Origin: Ruminococcus sp.
GTDB lineage: Bacteria; Bacillota_A; Clostridia; Oscillospirales; Ruminococcaceae
Assembly (NCBI GenBank): GCA_017536105.1
Contig: JAFXRZ010000002.1
Location: forward strand, 47,455 to 111,454
DNA length: 64,000 nt
Direction: 5' to 3'
Shown: piece after piece, positions 7,566-16,741 of the stretch
How the letters are laid out: each line of letters begins with the position of its first letter
Numbering within the stretch: the first letter of the stretch is position 1
The notes under the pieces: generated by a model
Seen by the model: only the letters and a program-made list of their open reading frames with translations
What the model was told of the DNA's origin: nothing
Databases searched by the model: none
Translations under genes and position numbers: made by a program

Positions 7566-9860
7566 TTAAAGCATCTCTAAGCTCAATTCTCCGTCCTTTG
7601 CCGTAAGGGCTATGCCGGTGATCGCTCCTACGCCTTTGTCGATCATCGCTTCTGCGATCTTGTCCTCTACCTCGGCGCGGATGATATGCCTTATATCCCT
7701 GGCTCCCAGCTTTTTGCCGAAGGCCTTCTCTGCGATGAGCCGGCAGGCTGCTTCGTCGTACTTGAATGTTACGCCGTTTTCCAGCAGCGGCTTCTTCATC
7801 TCGTCCATCATAAGTCCTGCGATGCCGGCGTAGTTCTCCTGAGTCAGGGGCTTGAAGACGACTATCTCGTCAACTCTGCCCAGGAACTCGGGCTTCAGGA
7901 AATCCCTGAGAGCCTTCATGGCCTTATCCTCGGAGATCTCGGCCTCGGTCTTATTGAAGCCTACTCCCGAGTCCTTATCGTTGGAGCCTGCGTTGGAGGT
8001 CATGACTATCACGGTGTTCTCGAACGAGACGCTTCTGCCCTGTGAATCCCGGAGCCTTCCCTCGTCGAGTATCTGAAGCATTATGTTCATTACGTCGGGG
8101 TGGGCTTTTTCTATCTCGTCAAAAAGGACGACGGAATAGGGTCTGCGGCGGACTTTCTCGGTGAGCTGTCCTGCCTCGTCGAAGCCCACATATCCCGGAG
8201 GCGAGCCTATGAGCTTTGAGACTGAATGTCTCTCCATATACTCGGACATATCGACCTTGATGATAGGCTCCGTTGCGTCGAAGAGCTCTTCGCCCAGGAC
8301 TTTTACCAGCTCGGTCTTGCCGACGCCTGTGGGTCCCACGAAGATGAAGGAAGCGGGACGTCTGCGCTCGGTGAGCTGGATACGGGTACGCTTTATAGCC
8401 TTTGTTACCTTATCCACGGCCTCGTCCTGGCCGATTATGCGCTTGGAGAGGGCTTCTCTGAGGCCGCGTATCTTCTCGTACTCTGTCTCTACTATCTTAT
8501 TAGCCGGGATGCCCGTCCACATCTCGATGACCTTGGAGAGGTCGCTTTCTGTGACCTGGAGGTTTGCGGCTTTGGGTTCTATCTCCTTGAGCCTGTTCTC
8601 GATACGGGATATCTCCGCCTTTTCGGTGGCCAGTATCTCGTAGTCCGGCTCGTCCTTTTCCTCATACTGTGCCACGAGGTCGGTATGCTTTTTCAGCTCA
8701 TCGTTGAGCTTGTCCAGCTCTGCCAGCTCGGCACTTCCGATACTTGCCACGGCACAGGCTTCGTCCAGCAGGTCTATGGCCTTATCGGGGAGGAAGCGGT
8801 CGTTAATATATCTTTCCGAAAGCACGGCGCACATACGGAGGCAACGCTCGGAGATATGGACTCTGTGGTGCTTCTCGTAGTACTTTGCGATGCCTTTGAG
8901 CACGCCGAAGGTATCCTCAACGGTAGGCTCGTTTATAGTCACAGGCTGGAAACGTCTTTCAAGGGCAGAGTCCTTCTCGATATACTTGCGGTACTCCTTG
9001 AAGGTGGTAGCGCCGATGACCTGAACCTCGCCTCTGGAAAGTGCAGGTTTCAGGATATTTGCGGCGTTCATCGTGCCCTCGCTGTCGCCTGCTCCCACGA
9101 GATTGTGCACCTCGTCGATGAAGAGGATGACATTACCCTCGCGCTTCACTTCCTCAACAAGGCCCTTGCAGCGGCTCTCAAACTGTCCGCGGAACTGGGT
9201 GCCTGCGATGAGGGCTGTGAGGTCCAGAAGGTATATCTCTTTATCCCTGACGCGGAAGGGCACATTTCCGCCGACGATACGCTGGGCGATGCCCTCGGCT
9301 ATGGCTGTTTTGCCCACGCCGGGTTCGCCGATGAGGCAGGGGTTGTTCTTCTGTCTGCGGGAGAGTATCTGGATGACGCGCTCGCACTCCTTGTCTCTGC
9401 CGATGACATTGTCAAGCTCGCAGTTGCGTGCTTTCTCGGTGAGGTTGGTGCAGTAGTTATTGAGGAATTTGAGCTCCTTCTTCTTGCGCTCCTTGGGATC
9501 CTTGGGAGTTCTTTTCCTGCGCAAAAGCTGCTCGCTTGAGGGATTCTCGCCCTCCTGGTCGTTCTTGCCGGAAAGGCCGCCGAAGAGGTTCGAGAGGAAT
9601 CCGGGCATAGTGCCGCTGCCGCCCATCTCAAAGTCGTTGCCGTCGTTGAGCTCCATGAGCTGGTCGGTCATCTGCTCGATCTCCTCGTCGGTTATGCCAA
9701 GCATCTTCTTAAAGTCCTCGGCCTGGGAAAAGCCCAGCTCTGTGGCACACTGCAGGCACAAAGCCTCCGTCTTTTTCTCGCTTGGGTTTTTGGGATCGAC
9801 CTGTGAGATGAACATAGCTGCAGGTCTTTTTTTACATCTCGAGCACAGTACAGGCTCCAT
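7566..9860 (-). CDS. clpE: ClpE-type Hsp100 ATPase with N-terminal zinc finger
   Basis: A 764-residue AAA+ unfoldase that feeds proteins to ClpP. Domains: N-terminal zinc finger (CSRC at 6-9, CLQC at 35-38) in place of the usual double Clp-N repeat, which marks ClpE rather than ClpC; a flexible Gly-rich linker; AAA-1 with Walker A GEPGVGKT (about 178) and VILFIDEVHNLVGAG; a coiled middle region (about 390-450); AAA-2 with GPTGVGKT (about 505) and SVVLFDEIEKAHPDV; a C-terminal Clp-B/D2-small domain. AAAGGAG precedes the ATG. ClpE genes are often under CtsR, but I see no tandem CtsR site, because upstream sequence is repeat module A. The TAA stop abuts repeat module D. Confidence 0.93.
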   Translation of the reverse strand: MEPVLCSRCKKRPAAMFISQVDPKNPSEKKTEALCLQCATELGFSQAEDFKKMLGITDEEIEQMTDQLMELNDGNDFEMGGSGTMPGFLSNLFGGLSGKNDQEGENPSSEQLLRRKRTPKDPKERKKKELKFLNNYCTNLTEKARNCELDNVIGRDKECERVIQILSRRQKNNPCLIGEPGVGKTAIAEGIAQRIVGGNVPFRVRDKEIYLLDLTALIAGTQFRGQFESRCKGLVEEVKREGNVILFIDEVHNLVGAGDSEGTMNAANILKPALSRGEVQVIGATTFKEYRKYIEKDSALERRFQPVTINEPTVEDTFGVLKGIAKYYEKHHRVHISERCLRMCAVLSERYINDRFLPDKAIDLLDEACAVASIGSAELAELDKLNDELKKHTDLVAQYEEKDEPDYEILATEKAEISRIENRLKEIEPKAANLQVTESDLSKVIEMWTGIPANKIVETEYEKIRGLREALSKRIIGQDEAVDKVTKAIKRTRIQLTERRRPASFIFVGPTGVGKTELVKVLGEELFDATEPIIKVDMSEYMERHSVSKLIGSPPGYVGFDEAGQLTEKVRRRPYSVVLFDEIEKAHPDVMNIMLQILDEGRLRDSQGRSVSFENTVIVMTSNAGSNDKDSGVGFNKTEAEISEDKAMKALRDFLKPEFLGRVDEIVVFKPLTQENYAGIAGLMMDEMKKPLLENGVTFKYDEAACRLIAEKAFGKKLGARDIRHIIRAEVEDKIAEAMIDKGVGAITGIALTAKDGELSLEML

Positions 9861-9882
9861 ATAATTCTCCTTTCTTTTTTTA

Positions 9883-10386
9883 ATACACCCACCAGCTTTT
9901 TATTGAGCGCTTGGCAAGGCTTTGCCAGGCCTCCCTCATAAGGGAGGCGGGTGCCTTGGTGGATGAGGTCGCGTTGACACCGTTGGGAGGGGCTTGTTGT
10001 TTGCCCTCTATCAAGGCTGTGCCCGCGTGGGATATGTTTTCTTCCACTCGATGTAAGCATGCGCAGCTTGCGTCACGCGTCAAGCGCCGTCGCCGCTGCG
10101 ACCCGTTGGGAGGGGCTTGCTACGAAGTGTTCTATTAGGGCTGTTTTTATCTATTAAGTAAAATCTTGAATAGAGTAAAATCTTGAATAGAGGTTTACCC
10201 GAAGGGGTTTGGGGGCGATCGGAAAGCCCCCAACAGAGCGTGCTGCTTTTTATAATCCAGCACATAGCTTTAAGCGTAGTTAAGCCCCAGCAAAGCTTTG
10301 TTCGCGTGGGATATTTACCCTCCTGCGCAAAAGTAAGCATGCGCAGCTTGCGTCACGCGTCAAGCGCTGTCGCCGCAGCGACCGCG
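9883..10386. repeat. Composite intergenic repeat (modules A, C, B, C)
   Basis: Gene-free stretch of about 525 bases. Module A (ttaataCACCCACCAGC, GCGCTTGGC, hairpin GCCTCCCTcatAAGGGAGGC) from 9883, module C at about 10012-10103, module B (GAAGGGGTTTGGGGGCGAT) at about 10202, and a second module C at 10297-10386 that ends in the cvpA stop codon. Reading frames through it (for example on the plus strand from 10183) are repeat-derived. Confidence 0.85.
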
Positions 10387-11256
10387 TCAAGAAAAGAATA
10401 TCTTAAAGAAATACTTGAACAAGAACGTATTCTCGAACAGGCCGGAGCTTACGAAGCCTTCGGAGGCTACTATCCTGGCGGCGATCCAGGCGGCGAGGAG
10501 GATGTAGAGACAGCCCTTTGCAGCTCCAAGGATAAGGCCTCCTGCTCTGTTTGCGCCGGAGACGGCAGGCAGGTGATCCAGGACCCCTGCTATCATGAAC
10601 ACCACCGCCAGCAGAGCTTCAAGAAGTATCATGAATATCACGAAGAGGGCAAAGCGGATAAGTGTGGTGACGGGTCCGTCGATGATATGATAGACGATAT
10701 ACTCGATGCCCTTTTTGTTATCCTCGCCGGAGGCAAAGGCACGCACGGCATCGTAGGCTTTTGCGGAGGTGATCTCCAGGGTCTCGCTTATCTTGTCGTA
10801 GTTGTTATAGCCGGCTTCCTCCAGCACGTCCGACGCCATCTCTCCGCTGAAAAACCTGTCGGCCTTATCCTTGAGGGCTGCTGCCTTTTCTGCGGTCTGG
10901 CCGCTTTTTACAGCTGCCTTTTCTATGGCCTGGGGAAGACTTCCGCTGTCGGAGAGAGCTTCCCTCAGCTCCTCGTCGGTGAGGCCGATGTCCTCGCCTT
11001 TGTCCGAGAGCCCTGCCCTTACGGTGGAGACCACATCGAAGTCCTCGAGCCTACGCTCCAAAGAGCGCTCTATCCTGGGGGCAACGATGTCGTTATAGAC
11101 GGCAGGTGCAGCCATATCGGAGATCACCAGCGAGAGTATCACGCAGGTGATGGTGCCCAGCAGCTTTATCGCATAGCGGACGAAGCCCTTTGCATAACCT
11201 ATCGCCGCACAGACAGCGATCACTGCGACCACTGCCAGATCGAGAGCATAAGACAT
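10387..11256 (-). CDS. cvpA: CvpA family membrane protein
   Basis: A 289-residue protein, longer than usual CvpA (about 160-180). The start MSYALDLAVVAVIAVCAAIGYAKGF shows the family pattern of a short loop after helix 1 with GYxKGF; helices 1-2 (about 5-25, 30-50) are separated from helices 3-4 (about 195-225, 245-270) by an inserted, mostly polar helical region (about 60-180). CvpA proteins are linked to envelope integrity and colicin V export. AAAGGA lies upstream of the ATG; it follows the DUF5711-like gene by 31 bases. The last residues KIFFS and the TGA stop are encoded in sequence shared with the repeat (GCGTCAAGAAAA), like the metallophosphoesterase gene end at 34301. Confidence 0.85.
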   Translation of the reverse strand: MSYALDLAVVAVIAVCAAIGYAKGFVRYAIKLLGTITCVILSLVISDMAAPAVYNDIVAPRIERSLERRLEDFDVVSTVRAGLSDKGEDIGLTDEELREALSDSGSLPQAIEKAAVKSGQTAEKAAALKDKADRFFSGEMASDVLEEAGYNNYDKISETLEITSAKAYDAVRAFASGEDNKKGIEYIVYHIIDGPVTTLIRFALFVIFMILLEALLAVVFMIAGVLDHLPAVSGANRAGGLILGAAKGCLYILLAAWIAARIVASEGFVSSGLFENTFLFKYFFKIFFS

Positions 11257-11287
11257 ATCTTTATCCTTTCGGGGGATTTTTTACAGC

Positions 11288-13207
11288 TTAAGTCTTGAAG
11301 ATTATCTTGTTTATCTCGCGCTTGCCGAGGAGGAAGACTGCGTCGTCGCTGTAAACGAAGTCGGAATACTCGTCAACGAGGTCGGATGTGGCGGCAAGGC
11401 TGCCGTCCTCCATATAGCAGTCCAGCTTGGCTGCGCTGAGGACGAATGCCATTGAATCGAAGCAGCGCACTCTCTTTATCCTGCCCTCTGCGGTGACCAG
11501 CTTTTCGGGAGCTGCGGAGTTGCTTTCGGGAGAGAATATGCAGACCGCCGTTTTCTCGTGCTCGTTGTCCTTGAAGGCAGCGCAGGCGATATCCTCGCAC
11601 ATATCCATAGACACGAGCTGGCTGTCGAACTCATACTCGCCGATGTAGGTGCAGACGTCTGTCAGCAGGTACATCCTATCCTCGCAGGCAGCCCAGATAC
11701 GTCCGCCTGTGTTTTCCTGAGCCATTATCACACAGCCGCTGAGCTCCCGTGAAGTATATACCTCGTCGCTTCCCGTCAGGTCGAGGCGGCTTATCCTGGA
11801 GGTCATCCTGCCCTGGGAAACGGAGAAGGTGCTTACCAGGCAGGCTTCGCCCTCGCCGGAGAAGGAAACGTCCCTTATCCTGTCGCCGGAGCTCCAGAGA
11901 TATATCTGGGTGCCGTTCTTGTCATAGACCGTCAGCATGGAGGTATATTTGTCGTCCATTGTGACGATGGCAACGCTGCCGTTCTCGGCGATAGCTCCGT
12001 ATATTATTATATTCTCGGTCTTCTTCTCATATACATCGCCGCTCTTGTTGATAAGGCGGAAGCTCTTTGCTCCGTTGTCGAAGATGAGCATTCGCTTTCC
12101 TGCCGAACGTGCGACGGGAGTTCCGTAGCTGTGGTAGTCGGTCTTGTCCAGCTTGCCGTTGGCGTTGTAGGTGGTTATATGCCCCACGTCCACGCAGATG
12201 AGGTCGTCGTCGAAGATAGCCATGGCGGCTGTGGTGCTGTCTCCCAGGTCTATGGGGAAGTTCCCTGCCACGACTGTTCCGTCGTTGACTATCGTGTCGT
12301 GGTGCTTGTCGAGGATGCCCTCCAGCTTCGGCATCCAAAGTCCTCTGGTGTAGTATATGGCTGCTGCTATCGCTGCGATGAGCAGGACGATGAGGAGCTT
12401 CTTCAAGCGTCTCATGCTGCGTCTTCTTGCACGTCTCTGCTCGAAGGTCATCATATCCACGGTCTCTTTTTCCGCGGCTTTGGCAGCTGCCTTTTCGGCT
12501 TTTATGCGAGCCTTCTCGGCTTTTTTCGCCAGCTTCTTTGCCTTCTTCTCCTCGGGAGTAAGCTCCGGCTCCCGGGGCTTTTCTTCCGCAGGGGTCTCGC
12601 TTGAGTCCGTTTTCTTGGACTTAAGCTCTATCTCAAACTCGGCCTTGTTCTTCTTTTTCTTCTTCCTGTCTTTGTCATCCGCAGCCTCGGCGGACTTCTC
12701 CGCAAGCTCCTGCTCCAGCTGCCTGATGTCCTCGTCGGTGACGCTTTGCTGTTCGCTGTCGCTTCCCGTCCAGATAGGCGTGACGTTCTCGGAGCTTTCG
12801 TTCTCCTTGACTTTTTTCAGCCTTCTGTTCTTTCCCGAAAGCAGCGGCAGCAGAGGCTTTTCCACCTTGCGGAACCACAGCGGCATGAGAGGCTTCTCGG
12901 TCTTTACGTGGCGCTCGGGCTCTTCCTTCTTTTTCTTCTGCTTCTCGCTCTTGTCTATGGCCTTTGCGCCGTCGAAGGCTTTCTTCTTTCTTCTGGGCGC
13001 AGCAAGCTCCGACCTCATATCCGGTGAGGCCTTGACAGCGCTTTTGTCAGCGGGACGCTTTTTCTTCTTTTTTGCATTGCCGGTGCTTTTCTTTACGGGC
13101 CGTTCGCTGTCGGCGTCCGGTCTCGGCCGCTTCTTCCTGCGAACAGGCTCCTCACCCGGCAGTATCTCTTTATCCTCTGTCTTCAATTTATAAACCTCTT
13201 TGTGCAT
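11288..13207 (-). CDS. DUF5711-like membrane-anchored beta-propeller protein with long basic N-terminus
   Basis: A 639-residue protein. Residues 1 to about 265 are very rich in Lys/Arg/Glu/Ala, low complexity and probably cytoplasmic; one membrane segment follows (KKLLIVLLIAAIAAAIYYTR, about 275-292); the remaining 340 residues are an extracellular beta-rich domain with repeated short motifs (DDDLICVDVGHITTYNANGK, SVAIVTMDDKYTSMLTVYDK) resembling the DUF5711 propeller. Function unknown. The ATG lies 2 bases after the truA stop with a weak AGGGTG upstream; an alternative TTG at 13186 has a better AAAGAGG eight bases upstream, so the first seven residues are uncertain. Co-transcribed with truA and cvpA. 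Confidence 0.82.
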   Translation of the reverse strand: MHKEVYKLKTEDKEILPGEEPVRRKKRPRPDADSERPVKKSTGNAKKKKKRPADKSAVKASPDMRSELAAPRRKKKAFDGAKAIDKSEKQKKKKEEPERHVKTEKPLMPLWFRKVEKPLLPLLSGKNRRLKKVKENESSENVTPIWTGSDSEQQSVTDEDIRQLEQELAEKSAEAADDKDRKKKKKNKAEFEIELKSKKTDSSETPAEEKPREPELTPEEKKAKKLAKKAEKARIKAEKAAAKAAEKETVDMMTFEQRRARRRSMRRLKKLLIVLLIAAIAAAIYYTRGLWMPKLEGILDKHHDTIVNDGTVVAGNFPIDLGDSTTAAMAIFDDDLICVDVGHITTYNANGKLDKTDYHSYGTPVARSAGKRMLIFDNGAKSFRLINKSGDVYEKKTENIIIYGAIAENGSVAIVTMDDKYTSMLTVYDKNGTQIYLWSSGDRIRDVSFSGEGEACLVSTFSVSQGRMTSRISRLDLTGSDEVYTSRELSGCVIMAQENTGGRIWAACEDRMYLLTDVCTYIGEYEFDSQLVSMDMCEDIACAAFKDNEHEKTAVCIFSPESNSAAPEKLVTAEGRIKRVRCFDSMAFVLSAAKLDCYMEDGSLAATSDLVDEYSDFVYSDDAVFLLGKREINKIIFKT

Positions 13208-13209
13208 TG

Positions 13210-13944
13210 TCAGTAAAACACCCTGTTCAGATACAGCCCCTGTGGCGGTACCGTCAGGCCTGCGAGGGTCCTGTCACGACGTTCTAAAAGCTCCGGGATG
13301 CAGCCTTGCTTTAGCTTTCCGTCGGAGATGTAGAGCAGCGTCCCCACCATGATCCGCACCATGTTGTAGAGGAAGCCACTGCCGGAAACTCTCAGCTTCA
13401 CAAGCTCTCCCTCTCTGGTCACAGTGAAGTCGTATATCCTGCGGACTGTGGTCTCGGCGGTGGTGTCAGCGCTGCAAAAGGCTCTGAAATCGTGCTCGCC
13501 GATGAAGGCTTTGGCCTCTATGTCAAGGAGCTCCTCGTCGATGTGCTTTCGCCAGCGCAGAGCCGTGTCCTTCAAAAACGGGTCCTTTATGGCGCTGTTG
13601 TGGACGATGTAGAGATACTCCTTGCCCCGGCAGTCGAAACGGGCATGAAAGCCCTCGGGCACTTCCCCACAGGACATTATGCCGATGTCGTCCGGCAGCT
13701 TGTCATTGAGTCCTATGAGCAGTCCCCGTTCGTTTATGGTGGTCTCTGTGCCGAAAGTGAAGCAGTATTCCTTTGCGTGGACTCCTGCGTCCGTCCTGGA
13801 GCAGCCGTTTATGGTGATGCTCTCGTTCAGAAGGGCGCAGAGAGCCTCCTCAACGGTCTGCTGCACGGTGACGGCATTGGTCTGCCGCTGGAAGCCGTGG
13901 TAGGCAGCTCCGTTGTAGGCCATTCTGACAAGGAAATTCCTCAT
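13210..13944 (-). CDS. truA: tRNA pseudouridine(38-40) synthase TruA
   Basis: A 244-residue enzyme that makes pseudouridine at positions 38-40 of the tRNA anticodon arm. The catalytic Asp is in GCSRTDAGVHA (about residue 52); other family signatures are RMAYNGAAYHGFQRQ at the start, ARFDCRGKEYLYIV and GSGFLYNMVRIMVGTLL. Full family length. AAGGA eight bases before the ATG; four bases after the unknown 108-residue gene. truA next to ecfT is a widespread Firmicute arrangement and supports the ECF calls. Confidence 0.97.
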   Translation of the reverse strand: MRNFLVRMAYNGAAYHGFQRQTNAVTVQQTVEEALCALLNESITINGCSRTDAGVHAKEYCFTFGTETTINERGLLIGLNDKLPDDIGIMSCGEVPEGFHARFDCRGKEYLYIVHNSAIKDPFLKDTALRWRKHIDEELLDIEAKAFIGEHDFRAFCSADTTAETTVRRIYDFTVTREGELVKLRVSGSGFLYNMVRIMVGTLLYISDGKLKQGCIPELLERRDRTLAGLTVPPQGLYLNRVFY

Positions 13945-13948
13945 CTTA

Positions 13949-14275
13949 TCAGTCCTTATCCTTATCTTTGTCTTTATCCTTTTCCTTATGTCCGTTATAT
14001 ACGGAAACGTTCACCACATCGTCGATCCTCAGATACTTCACGGTCTCGGTCTTTCTGCCGTGCTCCGTGATCTTGAGCCATTCCTCGTCGATGTCCTCTA
14101 TCCTGCACTTTGTTTCAAACAGGCTGCTTGCGTTGATTATTACTTCTTTTCCCACAAGCTCTTTGAGCAGTTTCATCTCAGCATTACCTCCGTCTCCAAG
14201 TCTTTCAAGTTTTTTTACTCTTCTTTCAAGAACAGATACTTTTTCGTTCAGATTGATGTCTGTCACTACTGCCAT
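13949..14275 (-). CDS. Small protein of unknown function between ecfT and truA
   Basis: A 108-residue protein: a helical N-terminus (NEKVSVLERRVKKLERLGDG), then a beta-rich core (LVGKEVIINASSLFETKCRIEDIDEEWLK) that looks like a small Sm/SH3-like barrel, and a striking C-terminal run of five Lys-Asp pairs. I do not recognise a family. The start overlaps the ecfT stop by one base (TAATG), with AAAGGAG upstream, and truA follows after 4 bases, so expression is coupled to both. Confidence 0.82.
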   Translation of the reverse strand: MAVVTDINLNEKVSVLERRVKKLERLGDGGNAEMKLLKELVGKEVIINASSLFETKCRIEDIDEEWLKITEHGRKTETVKYLRIDDVVNVSVYNGHKEKDKDKDKDKD

Positions 14276-15090
14276 TATTCTGCTCCTTTCATAAGTATGT
14301 TCACAGCCACGACTCCTGCGATGAACAGCACCGTCACGGCTATGGCTATATAGTCAACAGCCGAGGTCTTCAGCTGCTTCATTCTTGTTCTTCCTTCACC
14401 CCCGTGGTAGCAGCGGCATTCCATTGCCAGCGCCAGCTCCTCAGCCCGCCGGAAGCTGGACACGAACAGGGGTATCAGGATAGGTATGAGAGCCTTCGCC
14501 CTATGGAGTATGGAGCCTGTTTCAAGCTCAGCTCCCCTTGCCTTCTGGGCTGCCATTATCTTGTCCGTTTCTTCGATAAGCGTGGGTATGAATCTCAAGG
14601 CTATGGTCATCATCATCGCCAGCTCATGGACGGGAACGCGGAGCTTTTTAAGCGGCGACAGCAGCCTTTCGATAGCGTCCGTCAGGTCTATGGGGGATGT
14701 GGTGTAGGTCAGCAGGGATGTGCCCACTATCAGGCAGATTATCCTCACGGTCATAAAGATAGCCGTCTGTATGCCCTCGTCGGTTATCACGATGAACTTC
14801 CACCTGAACAGCTCTTCGCCGTTTCGTATGAAGAAGAGGTTCAGCACCGAGGTAATGACGATGATAGGCACTATGGGCTTCAGGCTTTTGAGCATCATCT
14901 TCGGCGGTATCCGCGAGAGGGTATAGGTAAGCAGGGTGTAAGCTATGCCTATGAACAGCCCGTAGATGCTCTTTGCCAGGAAGAGCATGACGATATATGC
15001 GACAGTCAGAACGAGCTTCACCCGGCTGTCCATTCTGTGGATAGGCGAATTTCCCGGGAAATACTGACCTATCGTGATGTCCTTTAACAA
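14275..15090 (-). CDS. ecfT: ECF transporter transmembrane subunit EcfT
   Basis: A 271-residue T-component of an energy-coupling-factor vitamin importer; couples ATPases to substrate-binding S-components in the membrane. Five to six hydrophobic segments, plus the two Ala-Arg-Gly-type coupling helices: AQKARGAELETG (about 183) and the second motif CRCYHGGEGRTRM (about 230). The start codon is TTG with GGGAGG upstream; no ATG is available nearby. The N-terminus TIGQYFPGNSPIHRMDSRVK matches the family. No S-component is seen in the window. Operon context: ecfA, DUF1275, ecfT, truA. Confidence 0.95.
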   Translation of the reverse strand: MLKDITIGQYFPGNSPIHRMDSRVKLVLTVAYIVMLFLAKSIYGLFIGIAYTLLTYTLSRIPPKMMLKSLKPIVPIIVITSVLNLFFIRNGEELFRWKFIVITDEGIQTAIFMTVRIICLIVGTSLLTYTTSPIDLTDAIERLLSPLKKLRVPVHELAMMMTIALRFIPTLIEETDKIMAAQKARGAELETGSILHRAKALIPILIPLFVSSFRRAEELALAMECRCYHGGEGRTRMKQLKTSAVDYIAIAVTVLFIAGVVAVNILMKGAE

Positions 15091-15123
15091 GAGCTGTTGC
15101 CCTCCCTTTGATCTATCGGTCGA

Positions 15124-15837
15124 TTATTGCTCTTCCGTCTTTGCTTCTGTCTGTTCCTCTGTTTTAGCTTCTCCCTTTTCGTTATCTATGAGCATGAGCA
15201 CGAAAACTGCTATGAGCTCGATTATCGCAAAGGCCAGGGCTGCTCTGCCGGATGCTGCGCTGATGAGGGTCCCGAATATAACGCCCATTGTGAAGAACAG
15301 CACGATGCCGAAGAGCTTGAATGCTACCGAAAGGGACTCCTCGTCCTTGTGGGTCATGTAGTGGGAAAGGCTCTCCGTTGCGGTACGCAGATTACCTGTG
15401 CACAAGGTCGTAGAGAAGGGTATGGAATGAACTTTCCGGAAGCTCTCCACCTGCAGCGAGCAGACGAAGGATATAAGCACATTGGCGACTATATCCCAGT
15501 TGCCGTGGGGAATGAATGATGCCACCACAAGCACAGCGGCTTCGAGCAATATTACATACTGCCGCCAGTGGAAGCGTGATGCGGAAAGCCTGCTTCTTAT
15601 CCTGTCGGCGACCAGCACGCCTGCTATGAACATAACGATGGGTGCCAGATACTTTCCGCAGCTGAGCCAGTCTCTCTCGAAGAAGCTCATGCCCAGCAGC
15701 ACGATATTTGCCGTGTGCGCATTGGCAAAGACATTGCCTCTCACAAGATAGCTGTAGGCGTCAAGGAAGCCTCCGGCAGAGGCCAGTATCGCCGCAACAA
15801 GATAGGTGTCGGACATCTGCCGCTTAGTATTCGTCAT
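15124..15837 (-). CDS. YoaK/DUF1275 family membrane protein inside the ECF operon
   Basis: A 237-residue protein with six predicted membrane helices. The family is recognised by GGFLDAYSYLVRGNVFANAHTAN-like sequence near residue 22 and by SLQVESFRKV and TTLCTGNLRTATESL further on. Function is unknown in the family. The start overlaps the ecfA stop by 4 bases (ATGA), and ecfT follows after 33 bases, so it has been placed inside what is normally an uninterrupted ecfA-ecfT pair. The C-terminus is a perfect short tandem repeat (EAKTEEQ twice, separated by T). Confidence 0.92.
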   Translation of the reverse strand: MTNTKRQMSDTYLVAAILASAGGFLDAYSYLVRGNVFANAHTANIVLLGMSFFERDWLSCGKYLAPIVMFIAGVLVADRIRSRLSASRFHWRQYVILLEAAVLVVASFIPHGNWDIVANVLISFVCSLQVESFRKVHSIPFSTTLCTGNLRTATESLSHYMTHKDEESLSVAFKLFGIVLFFTMGVIFGTLISAASGRAALAFAIIELIAVFVLMLIDNEKGEAKTEEQTEAKTEEQ

Positions 15838-16718
15838 ATCCCGATCTCTCCCTTCTTATCCCCCCGGCTCTTTGAAAGGGCTTCAAGCAAAAGCTCTTTT
15901 CCGTAGCCGACGGTATATACATCATCGTTTATATCACAGCCCATTGCTTTGAGCCTGTTGAACACTCTGGTTATCTGGGGAACTGCAAGGCCTATACGCT
16001 CCAGCTCCTCAGCCCTGTGGAACACGTTCACCGGCGTGTCGAAGCAGAATATCTTCGACTTATTCATCACCAGTATCTTTGAGCAGTGCTTTGCCACATC
16101 CTCCATGGAATGGGAGACAAGCATCACCGTGTTCTTCTTTTCCTTGTGGTACTCCCTTATAAGACCCAGTATCCTGCTCCTGCCCTTGGGGTCAAGTCCC
16201 GAGGCAGGTTCGTCCAGGATGAGCACCTTGGGCTCCATAGCCATAACGCCTGCTATGGCAACTCTGCGCTTCTGTCCTCCCGAAAGCTCGAAGGGGGATT
16301 TCGAGAGTATCTCGTCTTTCAGTCCCACCAGCCTTGCGGTCTCTCTCACGCGCCTGTCTATCTCGGCTTCGTCGAGACCCATGTTGCGGGGTCCGAAGGC
16401 TATGTCCTTATAGCAGGTCTCCTCGAAGAGCTGATACTCGGGATACTGGAACACCAGCCCCACCTTGAAGCGTATGGGTCTGAGCCTTTCCTTGTCCTCC
16501 CAGAGCTGCTCGCCGTCGATGAATATTTTACCCGAGGTGGGCTTTAAGAGACCGTTGAAATGCTGTATCAGCGTGCTCTTGCCCGAGCCGGTGTGCCCGA
16601 TGACGCCGATGAAATCTCCCTCTTCTATCTCGAGAGAGACATTATCCACCGCCACCTTGCGAAAAGGGGTACCCTCGGCATATATATAGGTCAGGTCTTC
16701 GGTTTTGATAACAGCCAT
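15834..16718 (-). CDS. ecfA2: ECF transporter ATPase EcfA2
   Basis: A 294-residue ABC ATPase of the ECF type. Walker A GHTGSGKSTL (about 40), Q-loop VGLVFQYPEYQLFEE, signature LSGGQKRRVAIAGVMA, Walker B VLILDEPASGLDP, and H-loop LVSHSMEDV. The TYIYAEGTPFRKVAVDNVSL start and YPEYQLFEETCYKDIAFGP region resemble the EcfA2 (A-prime) subunit. Functional modules need two ATPases (EcfA1 plus EcfA2) or a homodimer; no ecfA1 is present beside it, the upstream neighbour being iorB. AAGGAAAG precedes the ATG. Confidence 0.93.
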   Translation of the reverse strand: MAVIKTEDLTYIYAEGTPFRKVAVDNVSLEIEEGDFIGVIGHTGSGKSTLIQHFNGLLKPTSGKIFIDGEQLWEDKERLRPIRFKVGLVFQYPEYQLFEETCYKDIAFGPRNMGLDEAEIDRRVRETARLVGLKDEILSKSPFELSGGQKRRVAIAGVMAMEPKVLILDEPASGLDPKGRSRILGLIREYHKEKKNTVMLVSHSMEDVAKHCSKILVMNKSKIFCFDTPVNVFHRAEELERIGLAVPQITRVFNRLKAMGCDINDDVYTVGYGKELLLEALSKSRGDKKGEIGI

Positions 16719-16741
16719 AGACTTTCCTTGCTTTCTTGAAA

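Noticed and set aside
8226..9539. 437-codon plus-strand frame
   Set aside because: Antisense shadow of clpE, whose AAA+ motifs are unmistakable; no start signals.
10183..11298. Long plus-strand frame (371 codons) opposite cvpA
   Set aside because: It starts in repeat modules B and C and then runs antisense to cvpA; the cvpA frame has a ribosome site, family motifs and operon context.
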